25,063 nucleotides of DNA. It comes from CAVVXX01 sp052389895. GTDB taxonomy: Bacteria > Pseudomonadota > Alphaproteobacteria > Micropepsales > Micropepsaceae. The stretch covers positions 1 to 25,063 of the forward strand of contig JBQTHM010000027.1 in assembly GCA_052389895.1 (NCBI GenBank). Direction: 5' to 3'. This document shows positions 1 through 7,834 of this stretch, piece by piece. The first letter of the stretch is position 1, and every line of letters begins with the position of its first letter. The notes below the pieces were generated by a model, which saw only the letters and a list, made by a program, of their open reading frames with translations, made no database searches and was not told where the DNA came from. The position numbers and the translations under genes are program-made.

Positions 1-17
1 TAATTGCCAGTGGATGA

Positions 18-1931
18 AAGTTCAGTGGCAGGTCAGAACCTGAAAGCTTTTCTGCTACGGCAGACAGTTGCCTAAAGCTATGCAAGGAAGATTACATCAC
101 CCCACTATATACCTCTCTGTACAAGCTAGATGTCAATTTTGAAAACCGTGACGATCCAACGATCTTTGTTTTCGATCCCACAAAGACTGTCGATCTCATC
201 GACTTCTGGAATTTGCGACAGTTTCGGTCACACGTGCTTCCAGTCAATGTCCATTGGATAACCCAATTTGAGGACATGGCCTGCGAGTTTGTAACGAGCA
301 ATCATAGAGCGCTGCCCGACAACGAGCATGGGGTGATGATCAACACCACACTGGAATTTGGCCGCTCCATTAGCAAAACGACTAAAGAGACCATGACCGC
401 AACTCACTTTCAAAATTTACCTGCTGGGAGCGTAATTCGGAAGGACTGGTATGATCCGATCTGGCGAACAGATTGGAGAGGCGGCGGCATTCAACCACGT
501 AGGGCTAAGCTGGTAGCCGACGAAGTTGACATTGAGGAAACCGTAGACGAGCGCGTAGCCACGTTGCGGTTTCCATCACCAGATCCGAAATTTGCGAGCA
601 GATTTTCGTACGCAAACAACCATGCTCGTTGGGTGAACGTCATTAATTTTGCAGATTACGTTGGTAACTCAGCGTTTGCTCTCACCTTTCCTCCGAATGT
701 CAAAGGCGAGGAATTTCCTAAGTTGGATTTCGGAGGAGTCAATCTCGCCACCCGCGAGGGCATAGTTCTCCGCCGGCGATTCAAACTGCGAAGTGCCAGC
801 CTATCGTTGTTGTCTCAGCAAAACGCGGTCATCGCCTGGCTCAAATCCAAGGGTATCGACGCAAAGCCGTCCAGTTCCGGTAGGAACGCCGAGCAGGTGT
901 TGCGGTCCGTAGGTGGCGCCCACGGCGCCAGTCTTTTGGCGGACGAAGGAACCGTTAGATTGTTAGACAAAATGGCCAAGACCATTCAGCGTGAGGCAGA
1001 CGGAGCGACTGCTCAATATCCTGATAGAACGGCAAGCATTGCAGAATGGAGAGAAATTCTTGGTCGAAGGTCGAATGCCGTGTTTTCGCATGCTCAATTA
1101 GGCGACTTCACGAAAAGCAATGTGATGCGCATTGGCCTGAGCCTGACTTGCCCAAAATGCGCAAAGGAAAATTGGTATAGCTTGAGTGATGTTGATTATG
1201 AAATTAGTTGCGAACGTTGCTTGAACAAATTTTTGTTTCCGCAGACGGGCTTGAAGTATAACGAAGGAGATTGGCGCTACCGCGTACTTGGACCATTCAG
1301 TGTACCAGATTACGCCGATGGCGCTTACGCGACCGTTCTCACATTGCGTCTCTTCAGTAACACGCTTAACGCCACCCATACGCCGACGACATTCGCTACC
1401 GGTTTAGACGTCGTGCTTGGAACCTCGAAATTCGAGATCGATTTCGCCGGCTGGTACTCGGAAGGAACAAACTTTTGGGTCGATCCCAGTCCAGTAGTCG
1501 TCTTTGGTGAAGCGAAAAGCTTCGGGACAGACATATTCAAGGAACGGGATGTTCATCGGCTTAAGAGCATAGCGGAAGCGATTCCCGGCTCTTACGTCGT
1601 GTTTTCAGCAATGAAAAAGCAACTATCGGGTGGCGAAAAATACCTTATCAGAAAGCTTGCCGAATGGGGGCGCGTACCCCAGAAGAACGGTGAGCCAAGG
1701 GCGATGGTGATTGTCCTCACCGGAACTGAGCTTTTCGCGGATTACCACTTGAAACAGACGTGGGAGGAAACTGGTGGCGCGCACACGAACATGGTCAAGC
1801 ATCCGTCTGTGCATATTGACGATCTGTGGACCTTAGCGGACATCACTCAGCAGCTTTATTTGGACCTTCCCCCGTATTGGGAATGGCGACGCAAGAGATG
1901 GCGGGCCGGCAAACGGACTGCGCAACATTAA
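18..1931 (+). CDS. Zinc-ribbon and PD-(D/E)xK nuclease-like protein, 5' end unresolved
   Basis: I do not recognise a named family. The frame is open from base 18 to the TAA at 1929-1931. Its first usable start is a TTG at 213, yet the residues read upstream of it (for example DPTKTVDLIDFWNLR) look like real protein. The true N-terminus therefore probably lies off the left edge, beyond the in-frame TGA at 15-17. Numbered from the TTG (572 residues), C313-x2-C316 and C333-x2-C336 form a zinc ribbon. A C-terminal stretch has D410, then E433-A-K435 after beta-like segments, the spacing of a PD-(D/E)xK nuclease core, followed by a helix with K443, E444 and R445. The end is very basic and aromatic. 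Base composition is clearly lower in GC than the genes after 2000, suggesting acquisition. A role in DNA defence or restriction is inference; a nuclease-fold protein without activity is also possible. Confidence 0.7.
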   Translation, partial: KFSGRSEPESFSATADSCLKLCKEDYITPLYTSLYKLDVNFENRDDPTIFVFDPTKTVDLIDFWNLRQFRSHVLPVNVHWITQFEDMACEFVTSNHRALPDNEHGVMINTTLEFGRSISKTTKETMTATHFQNLPAGSVIRKDWYDPIWRTDWRGGGIQPRRAKLVADEVDIEETVDERVATLRFPSPDPKFASRFSYANNHARWVNVINFADYVGNSAFALTFPPNVKGEEFPKLDFGGVNLATREGIVLRRRFKLRSASLSLLSQQNAVIAWLKSKGIDAKPSSSGRNAEQVLRSVGGAHGASLLADEGTVRLLDKMAKTIQREADGATAQYPDRTASIAEWREILGRRSNAVFSHAQLGDFTKSNVMRIGLSLTCPKCAKENWYSLSDVDYEISCERCLNKFLFPQTGLKYNEGDWRYRVLGPFSVPDYADGAYATVLTLRLFSNTLNATHTPTTFATGLDVVLGTSKFEIDFAGWYSEGTNFWVDPSPVVVFGEAKSFGTDIFKERDVHRLKSIAEAIPGSYVVFSAMKKQLSGGEKYLIRKLAEWGRVPQKNGEPRAMVIVLTGTELFADYHLKQTWEETGGAHTNMVKHPSVHIDDLWTLADITQQLYLDLPPYWEWRRKRWRAGKRTAQH

Positions 1932-2010
1932 GTGGTGCCCACAGGTGTCCTGACTGTCAGTACTCAAGTGACGAGCGAGCGACGGCAACCATGAACAAGG
2001 CGGCACCACC

Positions 2011-2484
2011 ATGAAGAAGCGCAAGAGCGGTGCGGAGAAAGGAAAAGAAGCAAACTCTCCCTCCCGGCTCATAGACGCGAGGGTAGCGGCGCGGGGAGAT
2101 TGGCGGGGCGAGATGCTCGCGCGGGTGCGGACGCTCATCAAGGAGGCCGACGCGCAAGTGGTCGAGGAGGTGAAATGGCGAAAGCCGTCGAACGCGATGC
2201 GCGGGGTTCCGGTGTGGTCGCGCGGCGGAATCATCTGCACCGGCGAGACCTACAAGGACAAAGTCAAGCTGACCTTCGCCAGGGGCGCCTCGCTCAAGGA
2301 GCCAACGGGCCTCTTCAACGCCAGCCTCGACGGCAATGTGAGGCGCGCCATCGATTTCCATGAAGGCGACAGAATCGACGAAAAGGCATTGAAGGCGCTC
2401 ATTCGCGCCGCCGTGGCGTTGAACAAGTCGGCGCGACCGAGCGCCCGGCCCGGCCGCGCCCGGAAGAGACCGAAGGGCGCTTGA
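2011..2484 (+). CDS. DUF1801 domain protein
   Basis: A 157-residue soluble protein. The core (about residues 25-140) carries the pattern of DUF1801, a YdhG/YjbR/CyaY-like fold: an EEVKWRKPSN motif near residue 51, then alternating strands ending in a GLFNASLDGN segment near 101 and an EGD motif near 118. Both termini are rich in Lys, Arg and Ala and look disordered, which could suit nucleic-acid contact, though that is a guess. The family has no firmly established biochemical activity. The ATG follows a weak purine-poor leader. The gene stands alone between the low-GC gene and a repeat-filled spacer, and its composition matches the chromosome rather than its left neighbour, so the boundary of the acquired segment lies between 1931 and 2011. 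Confidence 0.85.
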   Translation: MKKRKSGAEKGKEANSPSRLIDARVAARGDWRGEMLARVRTLIKEADAQVVEEVKWRKPSNAMRGVPVWSRGGIICTGETYKDKVKLTFARGASLKEPTGLFNASLDGNVRRAIDFHEGDRIDEKALKALIRAAVALNKSARPSARPGRARKRPKGA

Positions 2485-2566
2485 GGGAGCGTCGAAATCT
2501 GCGAAGGAAATTTCGGGGAGGGGTCGAAGCAAATTTCTGGAGGTACGCGGGTGCGAACCCCCCACC

Positions 2567-2626
2567 GATTTTTCGCGTGCCGCGAAAAATCTTCCTCCCC
2601 CTCAAGGGGGGAGGCTAAGTAGCCTC
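2567..2626. repeat. Cluster of perfect hairpins upstream of xthA
   Basis: Three adjacent inverted repeats fill the spacer. GATTTTTCGCG at 2567-2577 pairs perfectly with 2581-2591 across a 3-base loop. A CCTCCCC/GGGGGG(A)GG type palindrome spans about 2594-2613. GAGGCTA at 2611-2617 pairs perfectly with 2620-2626 across 2 bases. The C-run/G-run palindrome resembles units at 9462, 20641 and 24759, so this is likely a member of an intergenic REP-like family. The first hairpin could also act as a transcription stop for the DUF1801 gene, but it has no clear T-run after it on the plus strand. Confidence 0.7.
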
Positions 2627-2669
2627 AAGGAGGGAGGCGAAGTAGGATGATGCCGCTAAGAGCTAAACC

Positions 2670-3449
2670 ATGAAACTCGCCACCTGGAACGTGAACTCGG
2701 TGAAAGCGCGTGTCGATACGGTTACCGCGTGGCTGAAAGACGCCGAGCCCGATGTCGTCTGCTTCCAGGAACTGAAGACGACCGACGACGCTTTCCCGAA
2801 GGACGCCTTCGAGGCCCTCGGCTACAACTGCGCGGTGTACGGCCAGAAAACGTATAACGGCGTCGCCATTCTTTCGAAGCACCCGGTGGAAGACGTCGTG
2901 CGCGGCCTGCCCGAGGCCGACGGGGACGATCACGCGCGCTACATCGAGGCGGTCGTGCCGCACGGCGATGGCGTGGTGCGGGTGGCTTCCGTCTATGCGC
3001 CAAACGGCAATCCGCCGGAATCGGACCGCTTCGTTTACAAGCTGAGATGGCTGGAGCGCCTGCGCAAGCACACGCTCGAATTGCTCGCCCACGAAGAGCC
3101 GTTCGCGCTCACCGGGGATTTCAATGTCATCCCCACGCCGGACGATTGCCATGACCCGAAGGCGTGGGAGAACGACGCGCTGTTTCAGCCGGAGTCGCGG
3201 GCGGCCCTTCGCCGGCTATCCAACCTCGGCCTCACCGACGCCTTCCGCGTCTGTCACGCCGAGCCGCATCGCTATACGTTTTGGGATTATCAGGGCGGCG
3301 CCTGGCAGAAGGACCACGGCATCCGCATCGACCATATTCTGCTTTCGCCGCAGGCGGCGGACATGCTGGCAGCCTGCGACATCGACCGCCGTCCGCGCAG
3401 CTGGGAGCGCCCGTCGGACCACGTGCCCGTGTGGTGCGAATTGGCGTGA
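2670..3449 (+). CDS. xthA: Exodeoxyribonuclease III
   Basis: A 259-residue member of the EEP (exonuclease/endonuclease/phosphatase) superfamily, the usual length for ExoIII. It acts in base-excision repair: AP-site incision 5' to the lesion, 3'-to-5' exonuclease on duplex DNA and 3'-phosphate removal, with Mg2+. The active-site set is complete: N7 in WNVNS, E34 in QELK, Y109, D150 and N152 in TGDFN, D221-H222 in RIDHILLSP, and D250-H251 in PSDHVPVW. The ATG at 2670 opens directly onto the first beta strand, so no longer N-terminus is needed. It is preceded by the hairpin cluster and followed 69 bases later by a lipoprotein gene. Nothing is missing or unusual. Confidence 0.97.
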   Translation: MKLATWNVNSVKARVDTVTAWLKDAEPDVVCFQELKTTDDAFPKDAFEALGYNCAVYGQKTYNGVAILSKHPVEDVVRGLPEADGDDHARYIEAVVPHGDGVVRVASVYAPNGNPPESDRFVYKLRWLERLRKHTLELLAHEEPFALTGDFNVIPTPDDCHDPKAWENDALFQPESRAALRRLSNLGLTDAFRVCHAEPHRYTFWDYQGGAWQKDHGIRIDHILLSPQAADMLAACDIDRRPRSWERPSDHVPVWCELA

Positions 3450-3518
3450 TCCAATCGGCCTCTCCCGCGTTTAGACCGGGAGCCGCGCGGGCAAAGCGAA
3501 TTCAAGAAGGAAGCGACA

Positions 3519-4022
3519 ATGCGACGCCTGATCTCAGTGCTTGTGTTTACGGCCGCGCTATCGGCATGCGATCAGGGCAGTGCGCCCGCCTCATCGCGCG
3601 GCGACGGGACAAAGCCCGTTTACACGGTGGACGCGGTCGTCCTGGAACGACCCGACAATAGCGGCGCTGTGGCGATCAAGGCGTCCGGCACCGTGCGGAG
3701 CAGCGGCTGGAGCGACGCCAAACTGGAGTCAGATCCCGGAGTGCACACCGCGGACACGCTCACGTACCGCTTCGTGGCAACACCGCCGCCCAAGGACATG
3801 AACGTGGCGCAGGCCATCCGCCCGGTCGAGGCGTCGCTGCGCGTGGCCTCGATCTCACCGGAGGTGAAAACCATCCGCGTGGTCGCGGAGACCAACCGCA
3901 CCGAAGTGACGCTGCCGGTCGAAGAAGCGGGCGCGCCCGGGCCCGGCAAAGCCGATGGCCTGCCCGACGGCATAATCCTGCCCGACGACAGAACCGCGCC
4001 CCTGAAGCCGCCGCAAAGGTAA
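3519..4022 (+). CDS. Putative secreted lipoprotein
   Basis: A 167-residue protein of no family I recognise. Residues 1-16 form a short signal peptide (two Arg, hydrophobic core) ending in a lipobox, AALSAC, so C17 would be the lipidated first residue of the mature protein, carried across the inner membrane by Sec and processed by Lgt and LspA. The Ala/Ser/Gly-rich linker to about residue 30 precedes a domain of short beta-like segments; the last 30 residues are Pro- and Asp-rich. There are no further Cys residues. A good ribosome site (GAAGGAAG) sits just upstream of the ATG. It could form a short operon with xthA, but the 69-base gap with a 6-bp hairpin (3462-3482) makes this uncertain. Confidence 0.75.
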   Translation: MRRLISVLVFTAALSACDQGSAPASSRGDGTKPVYTVDAVVLERPDNSGAVAIKASGTVRSSGWSDAKLESDPGVHTADTLTYRFVATPPPKDMNVAQAIRPVEASLRVASISPEVKTIRVVAETNRTEVTLPVEEAGAPGPGKADGLPDGIILPDDRTAPLKPPQR

Positions 4023-4081
4023 TCCCCGCCCTCGCGCTTGCCGCGCCCGGCCGGCGAAGCGCGGCCGCATGCCTATTGCTT

Positions 4082-4113
4082 TTATCGATAAACGATGTAT
4101 TGTTTATCGATAA
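4082..4113. promoter_or_regulatory. Perfect 12-bp palindromic operator before the DUF2975/HTH pair
   Basis: TTATCGATAAAC (4082-4093) is repeated exactly in inverted form at 4102-4113, separated by 8 bases. It is AT-rich against a GC-rich background, lies 18 bases before the ATG at 4132, and is followed by a GTGGAGG-type ribosome site. The position and symmetry fit an operator for a dimeric regulator overlapping the promoter. The small HTH protein encoded at 4824 is the obvious candidate for autoregulation, by inference. Confidence 0.75.
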
Positions 4114-4131
4114 GAGTGGAGGCAAGACCCC

Positions 4132-4821
4132 ATGAAATCCGCCAATTTCCTGCCCAAAGCGTTCCGCTGGCTGTTCACGTTCCTTGCGGTTTGCACCGCC
4201 TTGGGGGCGGTCGCGGTCGTCGTGGTGATGATCGCCGATCCCTCGCTGCCGCCAGACGCGCATTTCGGGCCGACGAAGGGCCAAGTCTTCGGCCAGCCGG
4301 CCGAGTTCGCCCTCCATCCAGCGGCCGGCGCAGGAAGCGAACCGGTTTTCAGCGCTAAGGCCTTCGACGGCAACGTGACGCTGAAAGTCGAGAAGGCGGG
4401 CGGGCTCGTAGAGCTGCTTAAGCACTACGGCCTGCCGCTGTTGCTGATCTACGCGCTGTTCTTCACCGCGCTGTTCGAGCTGCTGCGCCGTCTGTTCCGC
4501 AATGTCGGCCGCGGCGACAGCTTCACGGCGCAAAGCGTGCGGCTGGTGCAAAGCATCGGCGTTTCGCTGATCGTGTTCTGGCTGGTCTCCGGCCTCGCAG
4601 GAAGCTGGTTCGTCTATGCCGCGTGGGACTTTTTCTCGCAGCATACGGAGATCGCGGTTTCGGGAGCGCCCCTCAATCTGCCGCCCGCCACAGATCATCG
4701 CTGGTTCGGTCAGATACGCCTTTTCGATTGGGTGTTGTTCTCGGGGCTTCTGGTGCTGGCGCTGGCCGAGGTGTTCCGCCAGGGCCTGGCCTTGAAGCGC
4801 GACGCCGATCTGACGGTGTAG
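4132..4821 (+). CDS. DUF2975 family membrane protein
   Basis: A 229-residue inner-membrane protein with four predicted helices at about 10-35, 101-121, 138-163 and 199-217, and an extracytoplasmic loop of about 65 residues between the first two. The layout and the LLRRLFRNVGRGDSF segment after helix 2 match DUF2975 proteins, whose function is not known. It is immediately followed (2 bases) by a small HTH regulator, the usual partner of DUF2975 genes, so the two form an operon. The palindrome at 4082-4113 suggests the pair regulates itself. The start is supported by GTGGAGG about 9 bases upstream. The C-terminus ends in a short charged cytoplasmic tail. Confidence 0.88.
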   Translation: MKSANFLPKAFRWLFTFLAVCTALGAVAVVVVMIADPSLPPDAHFGPTKGQVFGQPAEFALHPAAGAGSEPVFSAKAFDGNVTLKVEKAGGLVELLKHYGLPLLLIYALFFTALFELLRRLFRNVGRGDSFTAQSVRLVQSIGVSLIVFWLVSGLAGSWFVYAAWDFFSQHTEIAVSGAPLNLPPATDHRWFGQIRLFDWVLFSGLLVLALAEVFRQGLALKRDADLTV

Positions 4822-4823
4822 CC

Positions 4824-5072
4824 ATGCCCATCAAGCTCAACCTTGATCGCGTGATGGCCGAGCGCGAGATCAGCCTGACCGAGTTGGCGGACCGCATCGG
4901 CATCACGCTGGCCAACTTGTCGATCCTCAAGACCAACAAGGCGCGCGCCATCCGCTTCACCACGCTCGAGGCTCTGTGCCGCGAACTCCGCTGCCAGCCG
5001 GGCGACCTGCTCGAATTCGTGTTCACCGGGAAGGGAATTTCCATCGGCGAAAAGGACGCCGATGAAATCTAG
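4824..5072 (+). CDS. Small Cro/CI-type HTH transcriptional regulator (YozG-like)
   Basis: An 82-residue DNA-binding protein. The helix-turn-helix lies at about residues 17-40 (SLTELADRIGIT followed by the NLSILKTNKA recognition helix), then FTTLEALCRELRCQPGDLLEF, the hallmark of short YozG-like XRE regulators, which usually travel with DUF2975 membrane proteins as here. The start codon lies 2 bases after the TAG of the membrane gene, so translation is probably coupled. The probable target is the palindrome at 4082-4113 (inference). Whether the membrane partner senses a signal and sequesters the regulator is not known. Confidence 0.92.
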   Translation: MPIKLNLDRVMAEREISLTELADRIGITLANLSILKTNKARAIRFTTLEALCRELRCQPGDLLEFVFTGKGISIGEKDADEI

Positions 5073-5119
5073 CACACACATAAACGGCAGAGCCGCGTTA
5101 CGCCCAAAAGGAGCATGAA

Positions 5120-5233
5120 ATGACCCAGATTGCGCATGCCACTCCCGTGGCCACAAGTGTCATCCTCGCCATCTTCGCGATGACGCTCATCGGTTTTGTG
5201 CTGTCGTTGCAAAACAGCGAAGGCACGCGTTGA
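5120..5233 (+). CDS. Small single-pass membrane protein (37 residues)
   Basis: A short open frame starting MTQIAHATPVATSV, with one hydrophobic helix at about residues 10-30 and a short polar tail (QNSEGTR). A strong ribosome site, AAAGGAG at 5107-5113, sits 6 bases upstream of the ATG. Its stop overlaps the ATG of the next membrane gene by one base (TGATG at 5231-5235), the arrangement of translational coupling. These two signals are why I call it real despite its size. Function unknown; it might be a small subunit or a leader peptide for the DUF2306-like protein. Confidence 0.65.
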   Translation: MTQIAHATPVATSVILAIFAMTLIGFVLSLQNSEGTR

Positions 5234-5895
5234 TGGCCTTCCCTCCAGCCGTCATGCCCTATCTGCCGGAACTGATCGTCCACATCAGCGCCGGGTGCGT
5301 CGCCATACTTGCGGGCTACGCGGCCGTGACGGCGGCCAAAGGCGAGCGCTTGCACCGGCGCTTCGGCACAGTTTTTGTCGTTGCCATGCTCATCATGGCC
5401 TCGATGGCTCTGTACCTAGCCTTCTCGCTGCTTCACATCATGAAAGCCCAATCGGGCAACATCGCCGGGAGCATGTTCGCCCTCTATCTCGTCGCCACCG
5501 CGTGGATGACGGTCAAGCGGAAGGAAGGAACCGTCGGCCCGTTCGAAAATTTCGCGCTTCTGGTGATCGTAGGCGTGGCCGCCCTGCTTGTGGGCTGGGG
5601 CGTGCAAGCGGGGATGAGTCCCGACGGCAAGTTTGATGGCCAACCCGCCGTTCAGTATTACGTCTTCGCCGGCCTCGCGGCGTTCTTCGCCGCCTTAGAT
5701 CTCAAAGTGATTTTGCGCGGCGGCATTTCCGGCGTCGCACGCATTACGCGGCATCTGTGGCGCATGTGCTTCGCGCTGTTCATCGCCGCGGGTTCCTTCT
5801 TCATCGGGCAGCAAAAGATCATGCCCGATTGGATGCAGGGCTCGCCCATATTGTTTGCGCTGGGCTTTGCGCCATTGCTGTTCCTATTTTTCTGA
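5233..5895 (+). CDS. DUF2306-like polytopic membrane protein
   Basis: A 220-residue protein with about seven hydrophobic helices. The HISAG motif in helix 1 (H17), KGERLHRRFG after it (H41), AMLIMA in helix 2 and RHLWRMCFALFIA in a late helix match the DUF2306 family of small bacterial membrane proteins. Conserved intramembrane His residues hint at metal or heme binding, but no activity is established. I place the start at the ATG at 5233, not the TTG 3 bases earlier, because it overlaps the stop of the upstream 37-residue gene and would be translated by coupling. It ends in a strongly hydrophobic C-terminus. Confidence 0.88.
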   Translation: MAFPPAVMPYLPELIVHISAGCVAILAGYAAVTAAKGERLHRRFGTVFVVAMLIMASMALYLAFSLLHIMKAQSGNIAGSMFALYLVATAWMTVKRKEGTVGPFENFALLVIVGVAALLVGWGVQAGMSPDGKFDGQPAVQYYVFAGLAAFFAALDLKVILRGGISGVARITRHLWRMCFALFIAAGSFFIGQQKIMPDWMQGSPILFALGFAPLLFLFF

Positions 5896-5948
5896 CTGGT
5901 GCGGGTGCGGCTTGCAAATTGGCCAAAGCGGCAGATTCTGGCCGGATA

Positions 5949-6392
5949 ATGGGGGAGACTATGGGGCAAATCTTTCCAAAACAGGCTGACAACAGCTATC
6001 GCGGCCATTGGCTGGCGATCTTGCTCTTGGCGCTGGTCGTGCTTTTGAAAGGGACGCAAGGCGCCGTATCCATTTTCAACACACGCAACGTGCTCACGAC
6101 CGCAGATGGCATTCCACTCGCGAGCTACGGTGCCGCCGCCGGCGATACAGTGGTAGCGCTGACGGCGCTGCTTGGTCTCCTGCTCGTGGCGCTTGCCCTT
6201 ATCGCAATCATCGTGCTGATCCGCTACCGCGCGCTCATCCCCTTGATGTTCCTGGTGCAACTCTTTGTGCAGGGCGGCAGCCGCGTTTTGCTGGAAATCA
6301 ATGCCGTCGAACGAGTGGTCCAGGCCTCAGCGGTATTTGCCGGGCAGCCCATCGGCTTCTGGGTCAACATGGGGATTCTGGCCTTGACGTGA
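5949..6392 (+). CDS. Putative four-helix membrane protein, unknown function
   Basis: A 147-residue protein with hydrophobic segments at about 21-43, 68-92, 98-118 and 131-147. Recurring features are a short polar N-terminus, KGTQGAVSIFNTRNV after helix 1, a DGIPLASYGAAAGD loop and an IRYRALIPL turn between helices 2 and 3. I know of similar small unannotated proteins but no name or function. The frame is open far upstream inside the previous gene, but the hydrophobic pattern begins only here. A second ATG at 5961 follows GGGGGAG closely and is an alternative start. It lies 53 bases after the DUF2306-like gene on the same strand, so cotranscription is plausible, and converges on pleD. Confidence 0.75.
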   Translation: MGETMGQIFPKQADNSYRGHWLAILLLALVVLLKGTQGAVSIFNTRNVLTTADGIPLASYGAAAGDTVVALTALLGLLLVALALIAIIVLIRYRALIPLMFLVQLFVQGGSRVLLEINAVERVVQASAVFAGQPIGFWVNMGILALT

Positions 6393-6454
6393 TTGGCTTT
6401 GTTTTCTCGCTTCAGCACAGGTTTGCCGCGACAGCGAACGCTTGAACCCCCGCT

Positions 6455-7825
6455 TTACGCCGCTTCGGCGATGACGCGATTCCGCCCCTCGCGCTTGGCG
6501 CGGTAGAGCGCCTGGTCGGCGCGGCGGAGCAGGTCGTCCGCTGTTTCGTTCGGATGCGTCGAGGCCATGCCGATGCTGACGGTGAGCTTGATCTCGCCCG
6601 GTTCGCGGCTGATGACGAAGGGCGTCGTCTCCACGCTGTGGCGCAGCCGTTCGGCCACGTTCAGCGCAAACGAGGTTTCGGTGTCCGGCATCACCACGAC
6701 GAATTCCTCGCCGCCATAGCGGCAAGCCAGATCCATGCCGCGCACATTGGCGGTGATGCGATTGGCGAATTCGCGCAGCACTTCGTCTCCGACGTCGTGC
6801 CCATAGGTATCGTTGACCGCCTTGAAATGGTCGATATCCATGATGAGGAAGGAAACGGGCTTGCCCGATGCGGCGCTGTTTTTCAGCTGCGTCTCCAGGT
6901 GCCGCGCCATGTAGCGGCGGTTGTGCAGGCCGGTGAGCTGGTCCGTGATCGCCATTTCGAGCGAAAGCTGCATGTTGTGGCGCAGCTTGTCGGCGTACAG
7001 CTTCTTGCGCAGCTGCGTACGCACGCGCGCCTTGAGCTCGTTCTGGTCCACGGGACGGATCAGGTAATCGTTCACGCCCATATCGAGCGCCTGGATCAGC
7101 CTGCGTGAATCGCCCTCGGTGATAACGCCAAGGATCGGCGTGTTGCGCACCTCGGGCAGCGTGCGCAGATGCGAGCACAGCCTGAGGCCGTCGAACGCCT
7201 TCGTTCCCAGGCTGATAATCAGAAGATCGAAATCGCCGCCGCGCGCGCGCACGACAGCCTCGTCGAAACTCATGGCCGCCGTGACCTCGTTTCTCGGTTC
7301 GAGCGAGGCCTGGAACCAGGCGACGGATTCCGGCCGGTCGTCCACGACCAGAATGCGCCCCGACGGATTCGTCTGCACCTGCTGCGCCGCGCCCGCTTCT
7401 ACCAGCCCCATGCTCTGGCCCGTCTTTTCGCGCATCAGCAATTCGTCCGTCATCGTCTTCAGGCGAACGAGGGAGCGCACGCGGGCAAAGAGGGCCGTGT
7501 CGTCGATGGGCTTGGTGAGAAAATCGTCGGCGCCCGCGTCCAGCCCGGCCACACGGTCGGCCGGCTGATCGAGGGCGGTTACCATGATGACGGGGACGTG
7601 GGCCGTCTTCGGATCGGCCTTGATGCGGCGGCAGACCTCGAAGCCGTCCATTCCCGGCATCATCACATCGAGCAGCACGATGTCGGGAATGTCCCTGTCC
7701 ATGCACGCGAGCGCCTCCTCGCCGTTATGGGCAGTGACGACGTCGAGATACTCGGCGCTCAGCTTCGCTTGGAGCAGCTTGACGTTGGAGAGGATGTCGT
7801 CGACGACCAGGACGCGCGCCGTCAT
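6455..7825 (-). CDS. pleD: PleD-type response regulator/diguanylate cyclase (REC-REC-GGDEF)
   Basis: A 456-residue cytoplasmic enzyme that makes c-di-GMP from two GTP and, in Caulobacter, drives the swarmer-to-stalked transition. REC1 (about 1-125) has the acidic pair D9-D10, phosphoacceptor D53 and K105. REC2 (about 155-275) has lost its phosphoacceptor: the expected Asp is Ser in LIISLGTKAFDG, so it is an adaptor domain as in known PleD. The GGDEF domain (about 290-456) has GGEEF at 371-375 and an intact inhibitory I-site, R362-G-M-D365, exactly five residues upstream. It is therefore predicted to be active, phosphorylation-controlled and product-inhibited. It begins 9 bases after divK with AGGAGG before its ATG, a clear operon. 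Confidence 0.97.
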   Translation of the reverse strand: MTARVLVVDDILSNVKLLQAKLSAEYLDVVTAHNGEEALACMDRDIPDIVLLDVMMPGMDGFEVCRRIKADPKTAHVPVIMVTALDQPADRVAGLDAGADDFLTKPIDDTALFARVRSLVRLKTMTDELLMREKTGQSMGLVEAGAAQQVQTNPSGRILVVDDRPESVAWFQASLEPRNEVTAAMSFDEAVVRARGGDFDLLIISLGTKAFDGLRLCSHLRTLPEVRNTPILGVITEGDSRRLIQALDMGVNDYLIRPVDQNELKARVRTQLRKKLYADKLRHNMQLSLEMAITDQLTGLHNRRYMARHLETQLKNSAASGKPVSFLIMDIDHFKAVNDTYGHDVGDEVLREFANRITANVRGMDLACRYGGEEFVVVMPDTETSFALNVAERLRHSVETTPFVISREPGEIKLTVSIGMASTHPNETADDLLRRADQALYRAKREGRNRVIAEAA

Positions 7826-7834
7826 GGGCCCTCC

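Noticed and set aside
3462..3482. Hairpin after xthA as a terminator
   Set aside because: The 6-bp stem has a 9-base loop and no T-run, so it does not meet the pattern.
6327..7706. Long second minus-strand frame over pleD (459 codons)
   Set aside because: It is a shadow of pleD in GC-rich DNA: Arg/Ala/Gly-rich with no domain pattern, while the pleD frame holds all motifs.
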